Positions 45,628 through 53,150 of a stretch of DNA of 64,000 bases are shown here, in pieces; positions within the stretch are counted from its first letter, which is position 1, and each line of letters begins with the position of its first letter. The position numbers and the translations under genes were made by a program. This stretch comes from Mesorhizobium sp. (GTDB lineage Bacteria; Pseudomonadota; Alphaproteobacteria; Rhizobiales; Rhizobiaceae): the NCBI GenBank assembly GCA_004963905.1, contig SUGL01000026.1:1-64000 (forward strand). The letters run 5' to 3'. The notes beneath the pieces are model-generated. The model was not told the DNA's origin and ran no database searches. It worked only from the letters and a program-made list of their open reading frames with translations.

Positions 45628-47496
45628 CCGTTCAGCGGGCGCCGGAAGCGGCGTCCTGTCGGCCGACGTCTCGGCGTCCCGTTCGGCCCTTTCGCCGGAG
45701 AGCATCCTGGCCAGCCGGCTGCCCGACTTTGCCTTCAACTGCTGATATTGCCCGATCTCGACGATACGCCCGTTCTCGATGGCCACGACCCAGTCGGCGA
45801 AGGCGATCATCGATGGCCGGTGCGCTATGGTGAGGATGGTCATCTGGCCGCGCAGCCCGTCGATCGACTGGGCGATCAGCGACTGATTCTGCCAGTCGAG
45901 CGCGCTCGTCGCCTCATCGAGGATGAGCAGCGAAGGCTTGCGCAACAGCGCTCGCGCCAGCGCGATGCGCTGGCGTTCGCCGCCTGAGAGCCTGACGCCG
46001 CGATCGCCCACCACGGTTTCCAGCCGCCGGCCGAGCCGCTCGACGAAGTCGGCCGCATGCGCCTTGCGCAGCGCCGCCCAGAGTTCCTCGTCTTCGGCCC
46101 GCGGCGCCGCCAGGCGCAAATTGGCCGCGATGGTGTCATGCAGCAGGAACACGTCCTGCGGCACATAGGCCACCTGATCGCGCCACGCCCTGCGGTTTCT
46201 TGCGGTGATCTCGACGCCATCGGCCAGGATACTGCCCTCGGTCGGCTCGAGCAGCCCAAGCAGCATGTCGGCGATCGTGCTCTTGCCCGAGCCGGACGGA
46301 CCGATCAGCGCCGTCACCTTGCCGGCGGGAAGGCTGAAGGTGATGCCGCCGACCACCGGCTTTCCGTCGCTGTCGCCATAGGCGAACGAGACGTCGCGGA
46401 CGTTGAGGCCGGTGTCGAGCGAAAGCCTTGCGTCCTGCCCGGCATCGCCGGGCTCCGTCTCGCGCGCGGCGTCGAAGCGCGCCTGCAAGGCCTGCATGGC
46501 GGCGTATGCCGGCAGGTTGATCAGAACCTGCTGCGCCTGCGTCTGCATATCCATGAAGCGCGGCGCGACCCGCATGAAGACCAAGAGCAGCACGACGATT
46601 TCCGCAAGCGACAGATGGAAGCGCACCAGCGCGATGTAGATGAACAGGCTGAGCCCGATGGCGCTCGCCACCTGGAACAGCGCGGTGCCGATGGTGCTGT
46701 TGCGGACATAGGCGACGTTGTCCGCTTTCATCTTCTCGAGTGTCGCTCGGAGCTGCGCGAAATAGCCCGCTTCCACATTCAGGCTCTTGGCCACCTTGAT
46801 GCCGCCAAGGAACTCCGAGACCGTGCGGTACTGGTCCTGGCGGCTGCGAGTCAGCACACGGCCATAGGCGGTGGCACGCGCACGGAAGGGCTGCAGTGCA
46901 ACGAACAGGATCACGCCGATGAGGATGGCGAAGGATGTCATCACCGGTGAGATGAACAGCGAGACAACGAGGTAGCCGGCAAGCAGCAGCGTCGTCTGGG
47001 CGAGCATCAGCAGCGAGAAGGCCGCCGCCTGCACCCTGTCGATGTCGCCGGTCAGCGCGTGGTCGAGATCGGAGCCGCGCATGCGGGTGAAGACGCCCCA
47101 GCGCGCCTTGCCGATGCTCTCGAACAGGTTCATGCGCACGCGGTTGACGAAGTCGTAGAGCAGCCGCGCCATGTAGAGCGACTTGAAGCGGTTGAACATC
47201 GCCTGCAGCGCCACCAGTCCGACGAGCAGACAGAGCACCGTCGCAAGCGACAGTGTTCCGCCAGGTAGAAGCCAGCGCAGAGCGCCGGGCACACGCACGG
47301 CAAAATCCTGGTCGGCATCGCCGATCAGGTGCAGGAGCGGGATCACAAGCAGGATCGAGAGGCCCTCGGTCAGGCTTCCCAGGATCAGGAAGGCCAGCGC
47401 CGTCAGCGTGCGCCGCCCGCCGATCTGCGCCATCACGCCGCCGAAGCCGGCGACATCCCGCAAGAGCGACAGGCGAAGTTTCGAGGACCAGGCCAT
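45598..47496 (-). CDS. ABC exporter, fused membrane/ATPase (lasso peptide D protein)
   Basis: 632 residues. Six membrane helices occupy about 1-330, followed by an ATPase domain with Walker A GPSGSGKST (about 395), signature LSGGERQRIALARALL, Walker B LLILDEATSAL and the switch His in IAHRPSM. There is no peptidase C39 domain, as expected for a lasso exporter, where B2 does the cleavage. It is the last gene of the minus-strand operon, 8 bp after the kinase gene. Its role in exporting the mature peptide and giving immunity is inferred from context. A part in polysaccharide export is an alternative, less likely because it is coupled to the lasso genes. Confidence 0.82.
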   Translation of the reverse strand: MAWSSKLRLSLLRDVAGFGGVMAQIGGRRTLTALAFLILGSLTEGLSILLVIPLLHLIGDADQDFAVRVPGALRWLLPGGTLSLATVLCLLVGLVALQAMFNRFKSLYMARLLYDFVNRVRMNLFESIGKARWGVFTRMRGSDLDHALTGDIDRVQAAAFSLLMLAQTTLLLAGYLVVSLFISPVMTSFAILIGVILFVALQPFRARATAYGRVLTRSRQDQYRTVSEFLGGIKVAKSLNVEAGYFAQLRATLEKMKADNVAYVRNSTIGTALFQVASAIGLSLFIYIALVRFHLSLAEIVVLLLVFMRVAPRFMDMQTQAQQVLINLPAYAAMQALQARFDAARETEPGDAGQDARLSLDTGLNVRDVSFAYGDSDGKPVVGGITFSLPAGKVTALIGPSGSGKSTIADMLLGLLEPTEGSILADGVEITARNRRAWRDQVAYVPQDVFLLHDTIAANLRLAAPRAEDEELWAALRKAHAADFVERLGRRLETVVGDRGVRLSGGERQRIALARALLRKPSLLILDEATSALDWQNQSLIAQSIDGLRGQMTILTIAHRPSMIAFADWVVAIENGRIVEIGQYQQLKAKSGSRLARMLSGERAERDAETSADRTPLPAPAERSAETAAPGG

Positions 47497-47504
47497 GCGT
47501 CCGC

Positions 47505-48494
47505 TCACCTTGCCTGCGTGCCGGCGGCCAGATCGCGCTCGATCAGGGCGACGGCCTCGTCGATCCGCTCCAGCCCTGCCGGCACTTCGAGACGACCGAC
47601 GCCGACCTTGGCGGCTAGCTGCGCGCACTGACCGAGATGCGCGAACGCGAAATCGCCGACCAGCGCCTGCCGGCCGAACCGGGTGACGTAGGAGAACTTG
47701 ATGATCGCCGGCAGGGCGCCGGCGCCTGGCAGCGGCGTGATCGCCGCCCGCTCGCCGCGCTTCAGCATATAGATTCGCGCAAGGGGCGCTGCTTCATCTG
47801 AAAATCCGTTGTGCAGACGGTGCTGCGCCTTCTCGATCTGCGGATGCACCTGCGGCCGCACCTCCGCCTGGTCGATCCTGATGGCGTCGGCGGCGTCGGT
47901 TGCGAGCTTGAGCTGCGGAAAACCAGCCAGGATCATCGGCCGGGAAGGGTTGGACAGGTCCAGCGCCACGACGTCGTCGGTAAGCAGAAGGTGACCGGCG
48001 CGGATCATCGCTCCCGCCGTGGTCGACTTGCCGGCGCCCTTGTCGCCCATGAAGACCACGCTTTGGCCGCCGACGGCGATCGCGCTGGCGTGCAGGACGA
48101 GCAGGCGGCGCTGATGCAGGGTGAGCGCCAGCACCGGACCCAAAAGCGGGAAGGCGAGCAGTGGATCATCGATGCCCGGCGCCGGATCGACATCGATCCT
48201 GGAAGCATCGCTGATCAGGAAGGTGCCGACGGCTTGCCAGGATAGATACTGGCGCGTCGGCTCGAAGCGAAAGGCGGTTCCGCCTTCCGTTGCAGGCCTG
48301 GGAAAGTCGACCGGGCCGACCGCGATCGCGATGTCGGGCGGCGCCGGCACCGTCGGCTGCAACTCCGGCAGCGCCACCTCGGAGCTGATCGTCAGGCCAT
48401 AGGCTCTGTAGAAGCGGCGAACGCGCCCGCTCAGGTTTTCGGGCCCGATGTCGGGATCCGGCCGGGTCGCGAGGGGAGCGGCTGAACCATTCAT
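47505..48494 (-). CDS. HPr-kinase-like protein, putative lasso peptide C-terminal serine kinase (K)
   Basis: 329 residues. A non-conserved N-terminal part (1-115) precedes the HprK C-terminal kinase core: LHASAIAVGG (His135), Walker A GDKGAGKST (150-158) and the acidic pair in LLTDDVVAL (about 173-174). Unlike real HPr kinase there is no PTS operon or HprK N-terminal domain. Such proteins occur in lasso clusters; PadeK of the paeninodin cluster phosphorylates the last Ser of the precursor. The precursor here also ends in Ser. It overlaps the cyclase gene by 4 bp (ATGA). Confidence 0.85.
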   Translation of the reverse strand: MNGSAAPLATRPDPDIGPENLSGRVRRFYRAYGLTISSEVALPELQPTVPAPPDIAIAVGPVDFPRPATEGGTAFRFEPTRQYLSWQAVGTFLISDASRIDVDPAPGIDDPLLAFPLLGPVLALTLHQRRLLVLHASAIAVGGQSVVFMGDKGAGKSTTAGAMIRAGHLLLTDDVVALDLSNPSRPMILAGFPQLKLATDAADAIRIDQAEVRPQVHPQIEKAQHRLHNGFSDEAAPLARIYMLKRGERAAITPLPGAGALPAIIKFSYVTRFGRQALVGDFAFAHLGQCAQLAAKVGVGRLEVPAGLERIDEAVALIERDLAAGTQAR

Positions 48495-50413
48495 GCAAGG
48501 CTCCCCATTGGCTGGATCTGCCGCAGCCAGAGCGACAGCGAGATCGAGCGCCAGACATATTGCACATCGAGCGGCGCGGCTTCGTTCGGCTTCTGCAGCA
48601 GCCGCGCATAGGCGGCGTTGACTTCGCCCAGATTGACATAGGGCGCGATGCGGTCGCCGTCGGATACCAGCACGGTGTCCAGGAGGTCTCGGTGGTTGCG
48701 GAGCATGCCGTTGACCAGGTTGGCGGTGAAATCGATCTTGTCCCGCCGCCACTGCACCGCCGGCGGCAGCACGCCTTCCATCGCCCGGCGCAGCACGTGG
48801 CGGCCGAAGCCGTTGCGGAGCTTTTCCTCGCCGGGCAACGCCAGGCAGAACTCGACCAGCGGTTTGTCCCAGAACGGATAGCGCGGCTCGACGCCGAAAT
48901 TGGCGGCGGCCTTGTCCAGCACTTCGAAGGCGTGCGGCACCAGTCCGGTCGAGAGTACCCAGCGATGGGTGAGCGCCTCGCTGGCGCTCACGCTGGGCGG
49001 CATGTAGCCGGCCCGGTGGAAGCGGTCGACGAGGTCGGTTCGCCTGGCAAGGTCGGTATTGACCAGGGCGCCCCAGGCGGGGACGCGCGTCTGTGCGGCG
49101 GTCTTTAGCCGCAGCCTGGACAGAAGCCGGTTCATCCGGTTTCGCCACCTGGCGATTCGCCATGCCGGTCCGTAGACGGTCAGGAATCGGAAATACATGG
49201 CGAGCATGCCTTCGCCATAGGTGCCGGAGGCGCCGTGAAGCTCGCGCCAGAGCGCAAGCCATCGGCCGGCATTGGCGAGCTCATGCAGCAGTCCGTGCCC
49301 GTGCGAAACGACCTCGTCGCCGCCATGACCGTCGAGCAGCACCTTCACCCCCTTGGCACCCGCCGTCCGGTAGATGCTGCGGGTCAACGACAGGCCGGGG
49401 GCGAGGAACGTCCCCTCCTGCTCCTCCAGAATGCGTTCGAACTCGGCGAAAGGCGCGTAGTTGCCAACGGAAATCATCGTGCCGTCGAGCCTATGCCGGT
49501 CGAGCACCGCGTCGATGAACGGCTTCTCGTCCATCGGCGAGCCCTTATCGAAGACCAGCGAGAAGGTCTTCAGCCGCGGTCTGTGCTCCGCGGCCGCTTG
49601 CAGGCCGGCGACGCCTGCGATCGAGGACGAATCGAGGCCGCCGCTCAGCATCGCGCCCACGGCGGGCGTGCCGCGCATCCGGTTCCGCACCGACTGCGAG
49701 AAGAGATGCCTGAATTCCTCAGTGGCATCCGGGCGCAGCGGCCTGGGCGAAGGTTCGACCTGCCAGTAGGGACGGAGCGTCACCTGGCTGTCCGTCACCG
49801 TCAGGATATGGCGGGCCGGCAAGCGGAAGATTTCGGCATACTGGGTCGACTGCGGATCGTCGGGTAATCCGGCAAGGAAGCCGGAAATCTGATGCTCGCT
49901 GATGCGTGTGCCGACACCATCCAGAGCAAGGAGAGGGCCGATCTCCGAGGCAAAAGCGAAGCGCTTGGCGCTCGAGTGATAGTGGAAAGGTTTGATGCCG
50001 AAATGGTCGCGGGCGCAAAACAGTGCCCGGCGCTCGGCGTCCCAGATCGCGAAGGCGAAATCGCCTTGCAGATAGGTCGGACAGGCCTCGCCCCATGTGA
50101 GATAGGCCTGCAGCAGGAGCATCGCGTCGGTGACCGGCTGGTCGCCTGCGCCGAGCCGCGCCAGAAGCTCGTCGCTGTTGTCCAGCCGGCAATCGGCCGT
50201 GATGGCGAGCTTGCCGCCGGCCATGGTCAGCGGGCCTGGGCCGTTCTCGCCCGTCGTGTTGAGCCAGGCATGGCCAAGCGCCACGCTTCCCGTCGTCCAC
50301 CACGAGCTGCCGTCGCGGGCCCGGTGGCGCATATGCGCCAGCATCCGCTGGATGTCGGCCGCCTGGGCGGTTCCGCCGTCTTGCCTCAGCAGAATTCCGG
50401 CGATGCCGCTCAT
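48491..50413 (-). CDS. Asparagine-synthetase-like lasso peptide cyclase (C)
   Basis: 640 residues. The N-terminal class-II glutaminase-like domain (1-210) begins MSGIAG: the catalytic Cys2 of true glutamine-dependent synthetases is Ser, so ammonia from Gln is not expected. The ATP-pyrophosphatase domain carries the PP-loop SGGLDSSS (about 257-264) and DGHGGDEV. In lasso clusters this enzyme adenylates the side-chain carboxyl of the ring Asp/Glu, which the core N-terminus then attacks. It lies 3 bp downstream of B2 and overlaps the kinase. Plain asparagine synthetase is unlikely for these reasons. Confidence 0.9.
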   Translation of the reverse strand: MSGIAGILLRQDGGTAQAADIQRMLAHMRHRARDGSSWWTTGSVALGHAWLNTTGENGPGPLTMAGGKLAITADCRLDNSDELLARLGAGDQPVTDAMLLLQAYLTWGEACPTYLQGDFAFAIWDAERRALFCARDHFGIKPFHYHSSAKRFAFASEIGPLLALDGVGTRISEHQISGFLAGLPDDPQSTQYAEIFRLPARHILTVTDSQVTLRPYWQVEPSPRPLRPDATEEFRHLFSQSVRNRMRGTPAVGAMLSGGLDSSSIAGVAGLQAAAEHRPRLKTFSLVFDKGSPMDEKPFIDAVLDRHRLDGTMISVGNYAPFAEFERILEEQEGTFLAPGLSLTRSIYRTAGAKGVKVLLDGHGGDEVVSHGHGLLHELANAGRWLALWRELHGASGTYGEGMLAMYFRFLTVYGPAWRIARWRNRMNRLLSRLRLKTAAQTRVPAWGALVNTDLARRTDLVDRFHRAGYMPPSVSASEALTHRWVLSTGLVPHAFEVLDKAAANFGVEPRYPFWDKPLVEFCLALPGEEKLRNGFGRHVLRRAMEGVLPPAVQWRRDKIDFTANLVNGMLRNHRDLLDTVLVSDGDRIAPYVNLGEVNAAYARLLQKPNEAAPLDVQYVWRSISLSLWLRQIQPMGSLA

Positions 50414-50416
50414 GGC

Positions 50417-50833
50417 TTATTGCCCGTGATCGACGAGATGGGTGAAGCCATTGACCGAGCCGCCAAGCACGATGTGGTCGCCGCTGACCAGCCAGGCATG
50501 CGCCTTGAGCTCCGCGCCGGTCCCGCGCTCGATGCCGATGCGGATCTTGGAGGCATTGCCTTGGCGGGCAAGCAGATATTGTCCGGCGAGAGCCTGGGTG
50601 AGGCAACTGGCGCCGGGCACGAAGCGCGCCGCGGCGGCCACGCCCCATGCGACACGCCGCAGATCGGCGATACCGGCGACATTCCTCGCCTCCAGCCGGG
50701 TCACCAGGGCGCGCATGCGGTTATAGGAGGAAAGTGTCAGCCCCAGCCGCACGAGGCCGACCACCGCCAGACAGCGCGCCAGAAACAGCATCTCCGGGCC
50801 GCTAAGGGAGAAGACCCTAGGCCAGTTCCTCAT
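50417..50833 (-). CDS. Lasso peptide leader peptidase B2 (transglutaminase-like)
   Basis: 138 residues. N-terminal amphipathic/hydrophobic helices precede the cysteine-protease core with Cys77 (FVPGASCLTQALAGQYLLAR), His112 (KAHAWLVSGD) and Asp119, the expected triad of B2 proteins. It cuts the leader from the precursor delivered by B1. The ATG at 50833 is preferred to a TTG five codons earlier because GAGG precedes it. It overlaps the B1 gene by 17 bp, which indicates coupled translation. Confidence 0.9.
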   Translation of the reverse strand: MRNWPRVFSLSGPEMLFLARCLAVVGLVRLGLTLSSYNRMRALVTRLEARNVAGIADLRRVAWGVAAAARFVPGASCLTQALAGQYLLARQGNASKIRIGIERGTGAELKAHAWLVSGDHIVLGGSVNGFTHLVDHGQ

Positions 50834-51116
50834 GGTGGAGCCTCGCAAGCCCGGCTTCGATCAGCCCCTTGAGCAAGCCTTCGACATCGGCCTTGCAGCG
50901 TTCGGCATCGACATTGTAGCGCGCGATCACGGCGCTTCTTATGTCGAGGATCGGTCGTGGCTCCTGGATCAGCTCCCAGATGTAGGCGCCGACGCCGTTC
51001 AGGCTGTAGTAGATGTTGGATTTGAGATGGAGCAGCGCCAGCCCGTTGCCGAATTCGCAAGCCACCGCGTCGCCGCTCGCGACCACGCGGTCATGGTCCG
51101 ATGGGTTCCAGTGCAT
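50817..51116 (-). CDS. PqqD-like leader recognition protein, lasso B1
   Basis: 99 residues, a stand-alone RiPP recognition element of the PqqD fold. Three N-terminal beta strands (DRVVASGDAVACEF, LALLHLKSNIYYSLN) are followed by GVGAYIWELI and a helical C-terminus with DVEGLLKGLIEAGL. It binds the leader of the precursor and hands it to B2. Split B1/B2, rather than a fused B, is the arrangement seen in clusters that also carry a kinase. The precursor gene lies 163 bp upstream, across a terminator. Confidence 0.9.
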   Translation of the reverse strand: MHWNPSDHDRVVASGDAVACEFGNGLALLHLKSNIYYSLNGVGAYIWELIQEPRPILDIRSAVIARYNVDAERCKADVEGLLKGLIEAGLARLHHEELA

Positions 51117-51223
51117 CCTAAAACCTCATTCTTGAACGCCACGCGTCTTCCGACCTGGACCGGGATCGGTTGCCTGCGATCGCCCGGCCAGGAAGCCGGG
51201 AGGCATGAGCCCCCCGGCTCACC

Positions 51224-51270
51224 TGTTTAAAAGAAACGCTCGGAGCCCCAAAATCCGACAACTCCGAGCG
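51224..51270 (-). terminator. Rho-independent terminator/attenuator between lasso precursor and B1
   Basis: Perfect 9-bp arms CGCTCGGAG (51237-51245) and CTCCGAGCG (51262-51270). Read on the minus strand, the hairpin is followed by TTTCTTTTAAAC. It begins 10 bp after the precursor stop. Partial read-through would give much more precursor than enzyme message, a common design in lasso operons. Confidence 0.75.
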
Positions 51271-51279
51271 CGTGCAACC

Positions 51280-51432
51280 TCAGGAGAAGGTGAGCTGGTC
51301 GAACGGCGTGTGCGCGGGAAATGCCGCGTCCAACGCTGTCGTACCAGCGCCGCCCTGCGTGATCGTTTCGATCGAACCGTGAACCGTCAGGCTGGGGGTC
51401 TCGTACTGTTGCTTCTCAACATTCTGTTCCAT
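51280..51432 (-). CDS. Lasso peptide precursor (A)
   Basis: 50 residues. The leader (1-26) contains the lasso motif YETPSL (Y10, P13, L15), then Gly19 and Thr25 at position -2 of the cut. Cleavage after Gln26 leaves a 24-residue core starting GGAGTTALD: Gly1 and Asp9 can form a nine-membered macrolactam. The tail ends FDQLTFS, so Ser is the C-terminal residue, matching the kinase gene. A ribosome site GGAG lies 6 bases ahead of the ATG. Core coding bases are 51283-51354. The frame is open for 26 further codons upstream, but that part has no leader features. Confidence 0.88.
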   Translation of the reverse strand: MEQNVEKQQYETPSLTVHGSIETITQGGAGTTALDAAFPAHTPFDQLTFS

Positions 51433-51931
51433 TTTACTCTCCAACTGAGGACTGGAAGCGGCTTCAGAATGCCGCCAGCATATTTCTATGCTGCGTTGCA
51501 ATTGCTGCACGGCAACATTTATGAGTCAAGTCTGATTTACCAGGCATTAATCAATTCTCGGTTGCGGCGGCAGTCGTCGATGATGACGTCACCGGCCTTT
51601 GCATTTTGGGCGCATATCGTCCGGGCGCTCAACGCTGCTTTTTTGCCGTTTAAGTAAGCATTTGATTTGGTTCGAATAAGTTCCCGAACTCAAATGGCGG
51701 CCTCGCAGCTGCGAAGAAAATAGCGCGGAAAATACCGGTTGCCGGGTCACGTCGCGGCCCGCCGGGCCTGTCTTCAAAAGTGATCGGCGACACGGCGAAT
51801 CTGAACGCGAAGGTTGCAGAAGCGAGGCCGCCTAGGAACTCGCTGGATAGCCATTCTGATTTTTGCCGATGCTTTTCTTCGCAGTTGCGGTATAAACGCC
51901 GCGGGCGGTTTTGTGGAGAACGACATCGGGC
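51433..51931. promoter_or_regulatory. Divergent intergenic region between lasso precursor and nucleotidyltransferase
   Basis: 499 bp without a supported gene, richer in A/T than its surroundings. It holds TGCGTTGCA (51492-51500), 60 bp upstream of the precursor ATG and part of a TGC/GCA-rich patch. It also holds an imperfect inverted repeat, CATTTGA...GTTCG and CGAACTCAAATG (51659-51696), which could be an operator for either direction. Confidence 0.5.
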
Positions 51932-53089
51932 ATGGCCGTGCAGGATGCTTCCTACGACAGGCTGCGTGCGTCCGGCTGCGCCGACGAAGTCGCCTATGTG
52001 CAGGCCTGTCTGCGGCTGTTCTTCAACCCGGCTGCGGGAGCCGCCGACCATGGCGGCATGCCGGCTCCCGCGATCTCCGTGGCCGACGTTGCCGACATTG
52101 CGAGGTTGAACAAGGTCGCGGTCTTTTTGCTCAAGGCCCTCTCGCACGGGGCGACCGCCGCGACGCCTGCCGAATTGCTCGCATGGCTCGATGGCTATCG
52201 CCGGCGCACCATGTCGATGAACGCCGCCTGCATCGGCGATTCGATCGCCATCCATCGGGTGCTGCGTGACAGGCAGGTCGACTTCGTCTTCCTGAAGGGG
52301 CCGCTGCAGCAGCAATTGCTCTATGGCGATCATTTCATGAAGCCGTCCGGCGACGTCGACATACTGGTTTCGCCGTCCGGTTTCTTCGCCGCCCGCGAGG
52401 CCCTCCGCTCGGCCGGCTACGAGGTCGCGGGCAAGTCGCGCTCGGTCTGGTGGGTGCGCTTCCTCGGCGAGCAGCATATGGTCCGCGACGACGGGGTTCG
52501 GGCCGCCACGGTCGATCTCCACCACCGGCTGCAGCAGCCTGGCTCGCCCAGTCCGCGCGACATAGACGGCTTCCTGCGCCGCAAGCGCGAGATCGAGATT
52601 GCCGGAACCGCCATGCCTTTGATTTCGGCGCCCGACATGCTGCTCTTGTCCTGCATCAGTGTCGCCAAGGCCTTCTTCAACCGCGAGCCTTGCGCCGGCT
52701 ATGTCTGCGACGTCAGGGCGGCTTCGAGCCGGTTGAGCGAAACCGAGCAGCAGATGGTGCTCGACCATGCCGCCGAGCAAGGCCTGGCCGATACGCTGCT
52801 GCTTGGTTTGCGTGCTGCCGATGTCCTGCTTGGCGGCACCGCCACGCTGCTTTCGGATCGCGCCACACGGATCCTGGCGCGCATCGACAATGCCGACCTC
52901 TTCCATATGGTGATCGCGCCCTGGCTGTCGTCGTTGCGCTGGCCGCAGCGGCGGACGGTGCTGTGGGAGCTCTGCGGCCGCGAGCCGGTGCGCTATCTGG
53001 CCGAAGCCGGCTGGGCGGCCTCCGCCGATCTCAGCCGGCGCATCTTCGAGCGGCCGGCCGTCGCCGCGCCGCTGCGGAGCAACGGATGA
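51932..53089 (+). CDS. Uncharacterised nucleotidyltransferase family protein (NTP_transf_5 type)
   Basis: 385 residues. The nucleotidyltransferase core is FVFLKGPLQQQLLYGDHFMKPSGDVDILVSP (about 115-145), with the D-x-D metal pair in GDVDILV, followed by HHRLQQP and SAPDMLLLSCISVAKA. The family is found next to lasso peptide and other RiPP or polysaccharide clusters; its target is unknown. It is divergent from the precursor gene, so it may modify the peptide or belong to the polysaccharide genes downstream. The ATG at 51932 is preferred to a TTG seven codons earlier. Confidence 0.82.
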   Translation: MAVQDASYDRLRASGCADEVAYVQACLRLFFNPAAGAADHGGMPAPAISVADVADIARLNKVAVFLLKALSHGATAATPAELLAWLDGYRRRTMSMNAACIGDSIAIHRVLRDRQVDFVFLKGPLQQQLLYGDHFMKPSGDVDILVSPSGFFAAREALRSAGYEVAGKSRSVWWVRFLGEQHMVRDDGVRAATVDLHHRLQQPGSPSPRDIDGFLRRKREIEIAGTAMPLISAPDMLLLSCISVAKAFFNREPCAGYVCDVRAASSRLSETEQQMVLDHAAEQGLADTLLLGLRAADVLLGGTATLLSDRATRILARIDNADLFHMVIAPWLSSLRWPQRRTVLWELCGREPVRYLAEAGWAASADLSRRIFERPAVAAPLRSNG

Positions 53090-53150
53090 AGGCCGATTTC
53101 ACATTCAGGGCCATGGGCGGGCTGTCACTCACGCAATTGAAAGGTGAAAC

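Noticed and set aside
50834..50848. Upstream TTG start for the B2 gene
   Set aside because: The ATG at 50833 has a better placed GAGG and gives the normal B2 N-terminus.
51205..51657. Plus-strand ORF of 150 codons across the lasso precursor
   Set aside because: No ribosome site and no recognisable domain. It runs through the terminator and leader; the minus-strand precursor explains the region better.
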